This document shows, one piece after another, positions 10,140 to 22,305 of a stretch of 64,000 nt of DNA (the stretch's first letter is position 1; each line of letters opens with the position of its first letter). Position numbers and translations under genes: made by a program. The notes under the pieces were generated by a model. It ran no database searches and was not told where the DNA came from. It saw only the letters and a list, made by a program, of their open reading frames with translations. Location: positions 19,399,606 through 19,463,605 of the forward strand of contig OX578282.1 of NCBI GenBank assembly GCA_951217055.1, read 5' to 3'. The DNA is from Gerris lacustris (taxonomy: Eukaryota > Arthropoda > Insecta > Hemiptera > Gerridae).

Positions 10140-11879
10140 AAAGACTGACTTGTATCAATCGCCATAATCGATTGAACTCATAATCAAGATTTTTTAATAT
10201 ATATACAAAATAAAACTATATTTTTATGTTAAGCAAGAAGTGAGAGAGTATAATATGTATTCCCCTAAATATACCACTAGCTCGCCACTATCATATATAG
10301 TGGCTTATATAGTGCTTTATCTTTCCAAGCATATGAATTTTAAAATGCGAAGTATGTTTTATGTATACAAGATGAATATAAGCAATACTTTTTGTGTATT
10401 CTTTAAGCCATAACTATACTAAAGCATAGTGTATTCCACCATTTACTTTGTTCTCTATTTTTAATAATTACATTTAACCATATATTTGTTTACTTAAAAG
10501 ATATTAATCTTCAATTATTTTTTTTTAATAATTCTGTTAAAAAATTCAAACCACAATGAATGGGGCCCGAACTTTAATCATCAAAACAACCCAAAAAAAC
10601 TCAATTAAAATAATAGAAAAATAATTACATTTTATAGGTCATGCTACTTCAGTCAATTTCAATTAGACAAAAATAGCGTATAAAATTCAAATAAACATGA
10701 ATATTTCACCCCTCACGTGTCTGCTAGTCTACATGAATTATTAACGCATTAATTATTTAGACAAGAATCAGTTATTTATATAATTTTCATAACGTTTCTG
10801 TGCAAAAGTTAAAATTATTATTATTGGAATGAAAATAGAATAGGAAAGAAAGAAATAAATTTATTATAAAAGCTCAAAATATAATTTAGCAGAAAAAAAA
10901 AAATTGTTCACGACAACCAGATAAAAAAAAGGTTTGCATGACTTCAACAGTCAAATATAAGGAAAATTGGTTAACGAAAATCGTCCAACCTCTTTTATTC
11001 TCCAAAAACACCCGCAATGTCACATAGAAGAGTCATTTCTCTAATGAAACAGTCCCTCTACAGAAGAATATGAATTGCAGCGAGCTTCAGAGCATTTGAT
11101 TTAAGGATGCCGTGCCACTGACATTTAGAGGAGGTAGTTCAACACGCTAAAAGGACATTAAAATTGGATTACAGGAAAGCATGAACTGTTAGACAGTATT
11201 ACTAACAATGTTTCAATGACACCTTATTTTAAAAGACGTTGAAGAACAAGATGTCATTACTGTTAACAATAAAAAAGCGAATGGAGACAAAAGGGATTTA
11301 AATTATAGGCAGAAAAGTTAAACTATAATTTTATATATAAATCTAAGTATTTAAAGTTTATCTAAATCTATTTTAAAGCCAAGAGCTTTATTACTGCAAG
11401 TGAAATGTCACCGCTCTTAAATGCTGTAATTGCAGAGATTAACTGTTGAAAACAAAAACCTAATTACCTATTTAGTCTTAATGCATGAGTTTTTCACTCT
11501 CTACAATTATTTTGTGATATCGGGGCAACTAATTGTGTTTAATCAAATCTAACGTTTAATGAAAACTTTAGAGTGTGTTATTTACTTTATATTGTGGCAT
11601 ATTACATTTAAACAAAGTTAATTCAATTTTAATACTATCGTCCATAGTAGTCCTTTCAACAGCAAACATCATTTGGGAGAAACAAAGAGACAAAAAAAAA
11701 GGAAGGTTAAATTAATACACAAGGCTCTCCTCTAATATGTTATTTAAACTTAACGCTTTGCGAAAATAAAATAGCGGAAAAAATTTGAAGTTAAAGAGAT
11801 TGCACAGTTCTGCTATATATCACGTTAGTCCTCGTAATGCAGCACGAGACTGGTCGCTAATAGTGGATTGCCTCCTACT
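10140..11879. other. AT-rich stretch without recognised feature
   Basis: About 1.7 kb of AT-rich sequence with no gene, clear element ends or tandem array. A local palindromic stretch around ACTATCATATATAGTGG lies near 10290. Confidence 0.3.
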
Positions 11880-12860
11880 GACCAAGTGTATTTTAAAGCC
11901 GCAGACGGCAGCTACTTACAATCCCCGCCGCGCGTGTCTGGTGGATGGATTTGCGTGACTTAGGATCGTTTGGCGACACAAAATATACGCCGCGCGCAAC
12001 ATTGGGCGCGCACCGATGGGTTTTGACACTTACATTATAAAAAAAATACGTGTGGTGTCGCGGGACACCCGGTAGGAACAAAGTTCCTTACATTTTTCAT
12101 TAAATATAAATTATAAAATCACACTGCTAAGTACGTATACGTTGCTAACTACTTATACATGGCGGAGTTAGAAAAGAGACCAAATTAAAAGTAATTAACT
12201 GTTTGTACCTAGCGGAGTTAAGGCAAAATTAAAAGAAAAGCATTATTTATATCATTAAAGGAAGCGTCTTACAATAAATATGTATTGAATATTGAGAAAA
12301 AAGTTAATTATGATGAGTTTATAGTTTAAGAGTATGTTTGTAGTTAGTAGGAAATAGGACTGTTTTCTACCTACCCAGCCTAGTAATTTAAAATATTATA
12401 AAATATATCTCTTCCCTACTCAAAAACGTCTGCTTGTATCAGGTTGAAATTTTACATATCTGTTTCAATTGTACTTTAGTAGATGTGTAAGATGTTATAT
12501 TAAAATCGTTACGTTAGAACGTAAGATATAGATAAAAACGTTGTTTCCTTTATTTTAAACGTTTAAGTACGCATTAATAAATTTAGCGATATTTATCACT
12601 TTCATAGCAGTGACGGTGTTCGTTTTACTAAAAAAAATTATTTGTCTCATTAAATAGATAAAGTTAAGAGTTTTTTCCCGTCCTAAAATTCCAATTTTAA
12701 ATTTGAAGCTTGCGTTTACGCGAGCGTTGCGCGTGAACGCTTGGGCGGATAACATTGTCTAACCAACTCATCCTGTGCATTGGTAAAATGAATATGTGTA
12801 CCAACTAACTCGGTCATCTTTTACTCAAGTTATTGTCATCGGTAAATTTCGTGACCCTTG
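11880..12860 (+). mobile_element. Large family B element
   Basis: From about 12050 this matches, in inverted orientation, 26320-27022. Shared landmarks are GTGTGGTGTCGCGGGACACC, the small palindrome GGAACAAAGTTCC, GGCGGAGTTAGAAAAGAGAC, TATTGAATATTGAGAAAA, then the B body (GCGATATTTATCACTTTCAT, CGCGAGCGTTGCGCG, GGATAACATTGTC). Positions 11880-12050 are GC-rich (CCCGCCGCGCGTGTCTGG) and specific to this copy. The open frame at 11893-12081 lies in that GC-rich head and shows no known domain. The element is non-coding. Confidence 0.6.
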
Positions 12861-13444
12861 GTTTTGTGACGGTCGTTCCAAAAATAAATTCTCATTGATT
12901 ACAACAGATAAATAATATATTACTATCAGAAGTTACATTAAATTCCAACAACAAAGCATCTCGTTCATTAAATGAATTAAAACTTGTATTCTCTGTAAAA
13001 AAAAAGTTACAAAGAAAATAGATTAAACTTTTTGTTTTCAACGACCACTTGAAATGCAATTAAGAAATTTCAGTAGGAAAAAACGAATTCAAGAGGGTAT
13101 TGAATTATTTACTTTTAATTTATTACGAGACTAAACTATCCTTGATAATACTATTCCTGAAACTCTAACAGATTTAAATTAGAATCAAATAAGTTAACAA
13201 AATGAAATAATCTTATAAAAAATTAAATAAATTGTAAAATTGTACATTCCAAAATCCATATATACAACATCCAAACACCCCACTGAATAACTTATCAGGA
13301 TATCTGTGGAGCCATTGGACCTATGTCTATCTTAGCTTTTAGCCACTACAAAGTTATTCTTAGCCCTCTATAGGTAGTCCCTAACAAATCTTAAACTATA
13401 TAAAATCTTGTATCAATGCCTTTTGCGAAATCTCTGGAACTAAC

Positions 13445-14130
13445 TGGCATCGCGTGGTTCTATCATTAAAGCGAGGGTATAGCAATGAATATGTAGTGAA
13501 TATTGAGAAAATAGATAATCATGATGAGTTTACAGTTAAAAAGTATGATTGTAGTAGAGAATCAAGTAGTGAGGGAGCCACCCTGCATTCTTACTATTCC
13601 ACTAACCACACACATCTCCTCATCAACTATTTTAAAATGTATCACTTCAGTACTCAATAACTACTGCTAGTACGAAGTTGAAATTTTACATGCCTGTTTC
13701 ATTTGTACTTTAGACGATGTATATGAAGTTTTATCAAAATCGTTACGTTAGAACATAAGATATCGGTAAAAACGTTAAACGTTTAGGCCCGGTTTAATCA
13801 TTTTAACGATCTTTATCACTTCATAGCGGTGTCGCTGTTGTTTTTACTAAAAAAAAATATTAGCCTCATCGAATAGGTGATAGAATCTTTTCCCGTCCTG
13901 AAATTCCAATTTTGCATTTGAAGTTCGCGTTTAAGCGAGCGTTGCGCGCGTACTAATAGACGGATAACGCTGCCTAACGAACTTATCCTGAGCATTAGTA
14001 AAAGAAACATGTATAATAATTTCAATTATATCGGTCAACTTTTACTCAAGTTATCGTCGGACACGTAAACGTTACAGACAAATAGACAGACAAGATGCAT
14101 ATTTTGTTGAATGTAAGAAGCTCGCTTCAA
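13445..14130 (+). mobile_element. Family B element with AAGCTCGCTT tail
   Basis: It starts with GGCATCGCGTGGTTCTATC and ATTAAAGCGAGGGTA. It runs through the shared body (TACTTTAGACGATGTATATG, CGTTACGTTAGAACATAAG, TTTTAACGATCTTTATCACT, GCGAGCGTTGCGCGCG) to GACAGACAAGATGCATAT and AGAAGCTCGCTTCAAT. The same beginning and end occur around 47240-47985, which fixes the unit at about 690 bp. The GCGAGC-type ends are roughly inverted. No coding potential is apparent. Confidence 0.7.
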
Positions 14131-15594
14131 TTAACCTTCAAATTAGAAATTAGCTTCCATTTATGACATAAACAACGTTTGAGACAAAGTTTCCCAATCG
14201 GCTATTTTGATACAAGGTGGCAATCATAAACGTATTTAAAACCAACTCCTGCTGAACATAATATAGGGGATAAGTAAACAAGAAAGGTAATTGAGCCTAG
14301 ACTAATCTTCGAAATTTAGGAAGTTATTCCTAGGAAAGGGGGCTTATCTTTAGGATAGAAGCATATATTAATGAAAGATAATTCCAACTCTGGGATAGAA
14401 TGAGACAAACGGGGATGGGGTGAGAGTGTATACGCAGAAGGAAAGAACCAATGCTTTTATCAGTAAGGTAACATTAAAAATGCTTCAGAATTTATTACTA
14501 ATAAGGGATTTTTGTAAAATTATACATGGTCCATGAGGTAGAGGGGGGGGGGGGGGATAAGGGTGCATTGTAGATTGATGTTCTCTGTTAATAAAATAAT
14601 TGTAATATTTCTTGATGGTGGTTTATAAACCCATCAATTTAAAAAACAAATAAAAATGCACAAAAAAATAACACTCTCCGTAGCGAAGCACGGGAATCCA
14701 GATAGTTTAATTCATAAAGAACAAAAGTCCGTAGATACAATAGACTTAATTGTTCAAACAGTAGAAAACCTGATAAGAGAGAAATTATATTTCATAAGCT
14801 CAGAGACTCTGTCCAAACCATATACTGAATAAGCAATTCCATGAACTGAATGATTTGAACATGGGATTTGATTTAACTTTGATAACTCAAAACAGACATT
14901 ATTTTAGCTTACATTGTCATAACAGTTCATCTGATAAAGACATTAACTTATTTGAATATATTATTAGTATAACTTAATTATATATAATTTGCAATAAATT
15001 TAATTCAATGAGATTATGTTCCTCGAACCTCTAATCACAAGCTATTTTCTTTGTCAAATTTATCGAATTTTCGATTAATTATAGTTTCACACAGTTAACT
15101 TCCACCAAAATAGAAGTTTATCAAGTGATAGAGTCACTCTGATGCTTGTAACACAAGAGAAATATATTCTCAGCGGAACACCACTTGAAAGCCAAAAGTA
15201 AAATCCACACTCACACTAACTAAGCAGAAGGTTAGATCTTCAGGATACGAATTAAAAAGGTTTTATTTAATACATGACTATGTATTTATAGTGTATGATA
15301 CTATAAAAAAAATTAAAATAAATTATAATGTTGCAAGGACTAATTCTGCACTGAGCTAAGCTAAACTAAAGATAAAATGTATCATATTTTCAAACATGTT
15401 TCATAAACATCCGTTGAAAAGATTGTGAATTATGCAGAAAACATAAGAAATTATAATGGGACATAAAAAAAGAGAAAAGCGATAGATATAGGAAAGAAAT
15501 AGATCAAATTATGACTTTCATTCAATGAATGTAGAGATTTTAGGAATCTCTAATCGTTGTTACTATTAAAAGCTTGGCTTTCCCAAATAAAGGG
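14131..15594. other. Mostly unassigned; G run and possible Helitron-like end
   Basis: A long G run lies at about 14543-14556. At 14678-14706 the plus strand has a short hairpin, CCGTAGCGAAGCACGG, followed by GAATCCAGATAGT. This resembles a Helitron 3' end whose CTAG has mutated to ATAG, but no matching 5' end was found. The rest shows no gene or clear element. Confidence 0.3.
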
Positions 15595-16290
15595 TTTGTA
15601 CTAGTGGAAGCCATCTTCAGAGTTGTGGTACTAGAAGCAACAACAAAATATTCTGACGAATGGAGAGAAGAAAAACGAATTTATACTACCAGTGGCGTAG
15701 CTAGGGCATTGGGGGCCCCCCACAAAAACGTGTTGGGGGCCCCTCGTCAAACAAAAATGATGAGCAAAAAAAGAAAAAAAATCTCTTGCGTTTAGAACTG
15801 GGGACACCCTCGCCGTTGATTTGGGAGCCCTCTAGCACTATGGGCTCGCTAGCTATGCGGGCCCATAGTTACGCCACTGTATACGACTATTTTGGAACGT
15901 AGATTGTACCTGGATTTAAGGAAGACTAAATAAATAGGGAGAGAACCAAAAAACGTCAACATAGATTATGGATTTACCCTTTTCCGGACCTGGAAACCTC
16001 TGATCAGCAGCTGCGTCTGGCAAATAGCAAGAGGTGTCGCTAGAGTCACCTCGACTTCAAATATCACCCGCTACACAAAGGAACACCGTCAAAAGCAGCA
16101 CCTTCCCGATTGCATCATCCCACAAAATGATTAACTGGACTAAAGGAACTCCTGGGAAATCCATACAATTTACGTTCCACAAAGTCAGTATAAATACACC
16201 CTTCTTTTCTCCAGTCGTCAATATTGTTGTTACTTGGAGTTAACATAAAGATGCACCACACCTCTGAAGATGCTGCCAGTAGTATAAGCA
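15595..16290. repeat. Inverted pair of one repeat flanking a MITE
   Basis: 15595-15930 and 16150-16290 are inverted relatives. The left copy reads CATCTTCAGAGTTGTGGTAC then GAATGGAGAGAAGAAAAACG, and the reverse complement of the right copy reads CATCTTCAGAGGTGTGGTGC then GACTGGAGAAAAGAAGGGTG. The left copy is split by the 190-bp MITE at 15690. The right copy continues outward into CTGAAGATGCTGCCAGTAG and GCAAAACGTT, a phrase also seen at 29043-29073. This is probably part of the 3' region of a retroelement; no coding part was recognised. Confidence 0.6.
15690..15879. mobile_element. hAT-like MITE, 190 bp
   Basis: The ends are CAGTGGCGTAGCTAGGGC and CATAGTTACGCCACTG, inverted copies beginning CAGTGGCGTA. 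The flanking 8 bp are TATACTAC on the left and TATACGAC on the right, a 7 of 8 match that fits the 8-bp duplication made by hAT transposases. The inverted relative at 16150-16290 lacks the insertion and serves as an empty-site reference (TATACTGACTTTGTGGAACG). The interior is GC-rich and non-coding. Assignment to hAT rests on end sequence and duplication length. Confidence 0.8.
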
Positions 16291-17708
16291 AAACGTTCAA
16301 ACTCTTCGTTATGCGGATTTCACCGGAATCTACGTTCATTGCTGTTCATTGCGAGTCAATCCGCGAAAGCCTGTATGCACTCAATTATTTCAATTGTTTA
16401 ATTTTATATGGAAGATAATCTTATTGGATTTTAAGCCAGAAAAATAACTCCCTCTAGCAACTATGAGAGATGTGAAAACAAATTCTATTGCTTTACACCT
16501 TTTGAAAATTCATTGGAATGCGATTAAATTTGTTAATACAAGAAAATGATCTTATGAGATCTTCAGATGGCTTTGATCTTTAAAGATTTTAATTAAAATA
16601 TTTGTTTAAAGATGTGATGTTGCAATTGGATGAAGATTCAAAGCAATTACAAATTTAACTCCTAATAATTTAAACTGTTCTTTAAATTAATAAAACAATA
16701 TTATTAAACAATTTTCAGAAAATATAAAGTAGTGAAGAGTAATATTTAATGAAATCAAGAGAATCTATTTTTTATACTTTAATCTCCGAGATTGTATTAA
16801 GTTACCTTAAATACAAACAAGTTGAAAAAAACCATGCACTTTATGGATCAAAACTAATTCGCAAGTGACGAAAAAAGAAAAGATAATGCAAGGGTATCCA
16901 CCAAAAAGCATGTTTTTTGCTAAGATCAACAACAGTATTCAGTAATTAGGCCAGGGCTTTCTAAAGGGGAGGGTCCCCCACTCCTTCGAGGTGAATTTTA
17001 AGAACAATTAATTTTGATTTACACAGGAGTCGTGTCGGTGAAGGCAAAAACAGGATAACAAGGGGTTTTGTTGAAGGGTTGGACAGGGGAAAATTAAATG
17101 ATGAAGAACAATTGAGTGAGGTAGCATCCTTATTGGACTCCTCTAATATAAGCAGCAAGAATTCCTTCATTATCATATACTGTTTCTTAAACAGAAATTT
17201 CTCGGATAGTTACATTAACAAAATTCATATTCAAACAAAAAAAAACAAACATGAACACTTTCATAAATTGCTCTTCTTTAAACTTTTCATATTAGATATA
17301 AAATAAATTAATATAGATATAAAATATAAATTAATATAGATATAAAATATAATAAAATATATAAATATAAAATTTAAATTACACTTCATCCGTTGAACTA
17401 TTGCCTCTAAAAGTAAATGCATATTATATTATTAGACTAACTTAATATTTTAAAGGTTCTATTGAAAATTCCGATTCTCAGAATAAATTTATTATTAAAA
17501 CCACATTACATATTTCACACAGGAATCCAGTATTTTAAAGATTATTATATTTCAATGAAACACATAATATAGACAATTTTTATTTAACGTTGATTGAAAT
17601 ATGATCACATATTATCATGACCAGGATCCTTAAAGAAAAAACTGACCCAAAAAGAGCTTTGAATTTATTTTTAACATAAAGTCAGAAAATAGGAGGGAAC
17701 TAAAGTTT
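16291..17708. other. AT-rich stretch with a short AT minisatellite
   Basis: At about 17300-17375 an AT-rich unit (TTAATATAGATATAAAATAT) repeats two to three times. No gene or element ends could be assigned elsewhere. The frames at 16224-16418, 16961-17176 and 17079-17306 show no recognisable motif. Confidence 0.35.
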
Positions 17709-17721
17709 AGGATAAACGACA

Positions 17722-18283
17722 GATTAATAAATACCACAAAAAAGGCTGTCAGTGACCTTATAAAGCAGGGAAAGGATATTTATACTAGTGGATCCCTAGT
17801 CATGTAGGCATTGCTGGCAACGAGAGAGCGGATGAGCTCGCAAAGGAGGAATCCAAAATGGACTAGCCACAGATGCCTCTACCTTACCGCAATATATGCA
17901 ATGCTCTTAAACGGAATATGAAGGAAGGTATTTCTCAGGAACACAGAGAAAAGGCAAACTCTAAAGTATGGCAATCACTCCTAGAATCTAAGATACCTGG
18001 TGATCTGCCTCGTCATATCTTCACTGCCAACTTTAGATTAGCCACTAGACATGACTACCTAGGAGAGCATCTGTATCATATCGGAGTAATAACCACCCCT
18101 GTCTGCCCCATTTGTAACGACGGAAGCCTGAACAGAGAACACCTGACGTCTTGCACTGGATTGCTGCAGCAGCGACTAAACGTAGAAGGACAAAGCTCTC
18201 ACAAGCTGCTGTCTTCTCTTTATTGGAGTGTCAGAGGCATAATGGCTACAATGCCAAATGCCGGCGATGGATAAAAAAAAAGA
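17722..18283 (+). pseudogene. 5'-truncated LINE 3' end with RNase H domain
   Basis: A 13-bp direct repeat, AGGATAAACGACA, flanks this segment (17709-17721 and 18284-18296). It is the duplication left by target-primed reverse transcription. The insert carries the end of a non-LTR retrotransposon ORF2. From 17789 the frame gives WIPSHVGIAGNERADELAKE, the last conserved block of a LINE RNase H, followed by an in-frame stop at 17864-17866. The same frame then continues at 17873 as a 133-codon stretch with FRLATRHDYLGEHLY and a zinc-finger-like C-x2-C...H...C (VCPICNDGSLNREHLTSC). The ORF ends GDG-TAA directly in a run of A, so there is almost no 3' UTR. RNase H places it in the I/R1/jockey part of the LINE tree. 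It is a dead-on-arrival copy. Confidence 0.9.
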
Positions 18284-18296
18284 AGGATAAACGACA

Positions 18297-19808
18297 ATAA
18301 GAGAGACTTTGATATGACAAAAGAGCCCTTTAAAGCTGATCATCCATGGAAAAAGAATTTAAAGAATATTTTAACATGTTAAGTATTTTCCATTTTGAGA
18401 TGTTAGTTACAATTGAATAATTGTTTTTTTGTTTTTGCTTGAAACTGCGTCGGTGAAACCACTTACAACTTCACGACCTTTTCCACTAAGGCCAGAAAAA
18501 ACAGTAAGGAAACTTCCGAGTAGAGGAACTATACTTAATAGAGGAACCCATGTTTTATATTCAATCAAATAAAACCCGTAGTTTAGGATACCAAATTATA
18601 AATAATCAACTTATTCCGGAAAAATTATTATTAAAGCTGTCATAATTCTTATACCATTATATTTTATTTTTCAGACCAGAATAAAAAAAGGTTTATTCAG
18701 CTGAAAGCAGATTTCTTGAACCACAACTATAAATAATTTTGGTTCTTAAACATAACATCATACATATGATGTTTTATTAACAATAACGGCCAAGAAAACT
18801 CTTAAGGCAACCTTCTCTAATTTCGCAAAATGCATATCCTTCTCTAATAAAATGCATGGTTTATGTTCCAAATAGAAACTGTATAAGAATAAGATCAAAA
18901 AATTTGTTGTTATGCAGTACTTATATAGCCATATTTATCTCTTATTGTAGGCACTGATGATTATATAATCTATATAATATCCCCCAAGATCTGGATTAAG
19001 TGTTTGACTGTTCAGGCGGTCATAAAATATACACGACATACTCAGGCAACCGGCCTTCAGGCGATTCAGTCGAAACTCTACGACCATATTGGATCGAGTG
19101 TACTCGGCATTAGCTTCTGATTTTTTTATTGATCAAATTTATTGAAGTACTTATTATTTCTTGTATTATTAATAAGAGCTAGATGAAAAGTAGGTCAAAA
19201 GAACATTAACAATTTATAATTACCAAAATTAACAAAAGCAATTAAAATAATAAAAAAAAAACAATTATCAAACTAATGAAAATTAAAAAGTAACATTTTA
19301 TCGCATTTGTATTTTATAGAGGATGTCAAATATGTATTATATCTTAGGTGTAAATATATTAATTAAATTGAAAATACGTTCTATTTTAATCAATAAAACG
19401 TTTAATTTATAATTTAAAAATAAATCCAGATTGAAAATTTAATCAACGTTTTCATGTTTATTCTGATTCGAATGAAATTAATATGTGCGGTGAAAGGTTT
19501 GCAGGAATAATATATTCGTGTTGGACATGTGGATACGCAGATTACATTACATCGTGGCTTGAATAATTTATATGAGTAACAAAAAGGTTAATTTTTACAT
19601 TACACGCCGTATTAACCAAGTTATTCTTTGACCTTTTAGAGGAAAATGTGTAGTAGTAGTAATTTACGGTAGAAGATTATTAGAAAAAGTTTTAGCATAA
19701 CTATGAAACTTATATTTAACTTTTTAAGTTTCAAATACGTATATGTGATAGGTTAAACGTCTTCAAACTATTTTTTATAAATTACTTTGTATATAGTGTC
19801 CTAAGATA
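18297..19808. other. AT-rich stretch without recognised feature
   Basis: This is mostly AT-rich non-coding sequence. A less AT-rich island at about 19010-19115 (CAGGCAACCGGCCTTCAGGC) has an open minus-strand frame, but it lacks splice signals or recognisable residues and was not called. Confidence 0.3.
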
Positions 19809-20043
19809 GGCATTTCTTTAGATTGTTACTCCCTTATAAAAAAACCCCGAGGGGAGTAACAATCTAAAGAAGGTGTGCGGAATGTTTTTCTTTAGACTGT
19901 TACTCCTCTTATATAAACAGAAATGTGCTATTCCTTTGTCCCAAAGTACATTCAACTAAACATCCCTTTGTCTTAATAGTTATTTAGTCAAAGTCATTCA
20001 TATTCTAAAAATCATAGGGGAGTAACAATCTAAAGAAGTACCC
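19809..20043 (-). mobile_element. Family G MITE, inverted copy
   Basis: The ends are TTTCTTTAGATTGTTACTCC and GGGGAGTAACAATCTAAAG then AAGTACCC. The internal order is the reverse of the 5665 copy: the 75-bp module first (GTAACAATCTAAAGAAGGTG, then CTTTAGACTGTTACTCC), followed by CTTTGTCCCAAAGTACATT and GTCTTAATAGTTATTTAGTC. It is non-coding. Flanking AAGAT on both sides may be part of a target duplication but is too short to rely on. Confidence 0.8.
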
Positions 20044-20205
20044 AAAGATAAAGTATCCAAGAGGAAGACTGTATTTATTTTGGGGTTTTTGAAGTGATTC
20101 TATACAAGAACTCCTGCTTGTTCTTAAACTTCTAAAATTGGAATAAATTTCTTGAATTTATATACAATGTATATAAAGTCAGTCAGTGTGTATAAGTCAT
20201 GTATT

Positions 20206-20432
20206 TACAGTCTATAAGATTAGAGTTGGCACAATCGAAGACAGGAAAATTTTGAGAGGGAAACGATTCTATTGGTCTGCCATCTTGAATCCAACTTTAG
20301 AAAAAAAATGCCCTACTCTACCCCTGTTCCACAAAAATGGCAACACTGATTTCCCCTTCCCTTTTTATAACCCCAAAACTACCTTGTTTGTTGCTTCCCG
20401 CGATTGTGCCAACTCTAATCTTATAGACTGTA
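20206..20432. mobile_element. Tc1/mariner-like MITE, 227 bp
   Basis: The ends are perfect 32-bp inverted repeats counting the flanking TA, with the element starting CAGTCTATAAGATTAGAG. TA dinucleotides at both edges fit the TA target duplication of Tc1/mariner transposases, and a CAGT start is common in that superfamily. The interior has no transposase. The 107-codon open frame over it (20186-20509) is a chance frame crossing both terminal repeats. Confidence 0.85.
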
Positions 20433-20725
20433 GTTTCTTGAAAACATTAAAAAAAAATACCAAGAGTAAACCTCAATTATTTATGATAAAATCGAAAAAT
20501 ATTATTTAGAAAAGTGGTTCAGAATTACAAAAAAAAGTAAATAAATTTCAATTAATTATCTGAAATGTTAGATTTTAGTTAATCTTTTATAACTGTTTTA
20601 TGTCATATTGTAATACTCCTTGAAAGTTATAACACATCCTATCTCAGGGAATTACAAAATACTAGCTTTATTACTTTGTTAATTGAACAAGATTGATTGA
20701 CTAATAAAACTAAATATAGACTCAC
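20433..20725. other. Intron sequence downstream of the Ig exon
   Basis: This is AT-rich sequence on the 3' side (minus strand) of the 20726-20866 exon. The donor GTGAGTCTATATTTAG lies at its upper edge. No further exon of the gene was found between here and position 1. Confidence 0.5.
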
Positions 20726-20866
20726 CATGAGAAATGATTTCTTTGCCATCCTCTCTTGTCCAGTAATTGATTGATTTTGGAAAGGCTTCTGAATGACATT
20801 CCAACGTTATCTCGTCACCTTGCATGACTCCTACCAACTGATTCTGGATCCAAATCATAGGAGGAA
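20726..20866 (-). CDS. Ig-domain exon of a lachesin-like / DIP cell-surface protein
   Basis: This 141-bp exon encodes the first half of the third Ig domain of a lachesin-like protein of the Dpr-interacting protein family. These are insect neuronal surface molecules that pair with Dpr proteins in synaptic recognition. Visible residues: PPMIWIQNQLVG, the family's linker into Ig3, the B-strand cysteine in ITLECHSEAFPK, and the core tryptophan in SINYWTRE. On the minus strand the acceptor is TTGTATGATTTCAG and the donor CATG|GTGAGT. The exon is phase 1 at both ends. Joined to the 23398 exon it reads LLVHFPPMIWIQ, with the phenylalanine codon split by the intron, as the family predicts. The open frame continues past both splice sites, so the M at its start is not a real start. 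The second half of Ig3 and the C terminus must lie outside what I could find. The exact paralogue cannot be told. Confidence 0.92.
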
Positions 20867-21570
20867 CTGAAATCATACAACAATGTTTATTAAAATAAAA
20901 AAACAAGTCTAGCTATTAGGATGCTTACTAAAACACTTTATGCAAATTATATACGTGAAAAATGGCTTAAATTTATATTTAGAAAAAAATTAAAATTAGG
21001 CAAGTTAATTAATTTAGATGTTTATTTAAATCTTATCATATTTATTTAAAGACTAACAAACATTTATTGCTTCCGAGCTTACCGAAGGTAACGGAAGCAT
21101 TGTGTTCACTTTTGAGAACGAAAAACTTTTATGTCTCCGATTTTAAAAATTCCAAGACATAAATCTGTTTCAGACATCAGGGAACATTTTTTGGTCTCGT
21201 GTCTGTCTGTCTGTCTATCTGTCGGTCTGTGTGTCCACGAATTATGAAACGTGCGACAGTAACTTGAGTAAATGTCGACCGATTTTGATGAAATTTGGTA
21301 GACATGTTCATTTTACCAATGCCCACGACGAGTTCGTTGGACAACGTTATCTGTCCAAGCATTCCCGAGTAACGCTCGCGTAAACGTGAACTTCTAATTT
21401 AAAATTGGAATTTTAGGTCGGGGAAAAAATCTAGCATCATCTATTCAATGAGACAAACATTTTTTTCAAATACAATTTTTTAGTAAAACCAACAGCGACA
21501 CCGCTTTGAAGTGTTAAAGATTGCTAAAACTATTAATAGTTTTTATACAATAAACAATATAACAATAAAG

Positions 21571-21914
21571 TAATATAACAATAATTTTAATGTTAATATG
21601 ACAATAAAGTACATGATAGGATGCGAGGAAGCTATGTGCCACACTAATTGGCAGTCTATTTTTATTGGAATAGAAGTGGTTGCCTTAGCATAGCAATAAC
21701 AAATCATTTCGTGGGGCGTCGTGCGTCGTAGGGACCCAACTCGATTATATAAATGCTTATTTGTACTGCAATGGCAAGCTTGAAAGTTTACTCTCTGTTA
21801 ATATTGACAGTAAATTAAGTAAAAAATAGACTGCCAATTAGTGTGGCACATAGCTTCCTCGCATCCTATCATGTACTTCATTGTTATATTAACATTAAAA
21901 TTATAGTTATATAA
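21571..21914. repeat. Nested foldback, arms about 94 bp
   Basis: 21571-21664 and 21821-21914 are near-perfect inverted repeats centred on GGATGCGAGGAAGCTATGTG and CCACACTAATTGGCAGTC, around a 156-bp spacer. Related end phrases (AAACTATGTGCCACACAAAT at about 22668, TCGCACATAGCTTCCTCGCG at about 58600) show that the arm belongs to a dispersed family. It lies in the spacer of the larger 21066-22573 foldback. Confidence 0.85.
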
Positions 21915-21925
21915 CATTATTTTAT

Positions 21926-22133
<208 letters not shown>

Positions 22134-22305
22134 AAAAACACAATAAACAATATTGATATATTGTTTATAGTGTAAAAACTATTAATGGTTTTAGCGATCT
22201 TTAACACTTCATAGAGGTGTCGCTGTTGGTTTTACTAAGAAATTGTATTTGAAAAAAATGTTTGTCTCCTTAAATAGATGAAGTTAGATTTTTTTCCCGA
22301 CCTAA

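Noticed and set aside
9844..10165. Repetitive-protein frames on both strands
   Set aside because: A 30-bp minisatellite explains both. There is no start context, domain or conserved neighbour.
14678..14706. Helitron 3' end
   Set aside because: The hairpin is present, but the terminal CTAG is mutated and no 5' partner was found. Kept only as a remark.
19000..19115. Open minus-strand stretch in a GC-richer island, considered as the next exon of the Ig gene
   Set aside because: It lacks the tyrosine-x-cysteine and asparagine-serine-leucine-glycine pattern expected for the end of Ig3, and has no clear splice sites.
20186..20509. 107-codon plus-strand frame
   Set aside because: It runs across both 32-bp terminal repeats of a MITE, so it is a by-product of that element.
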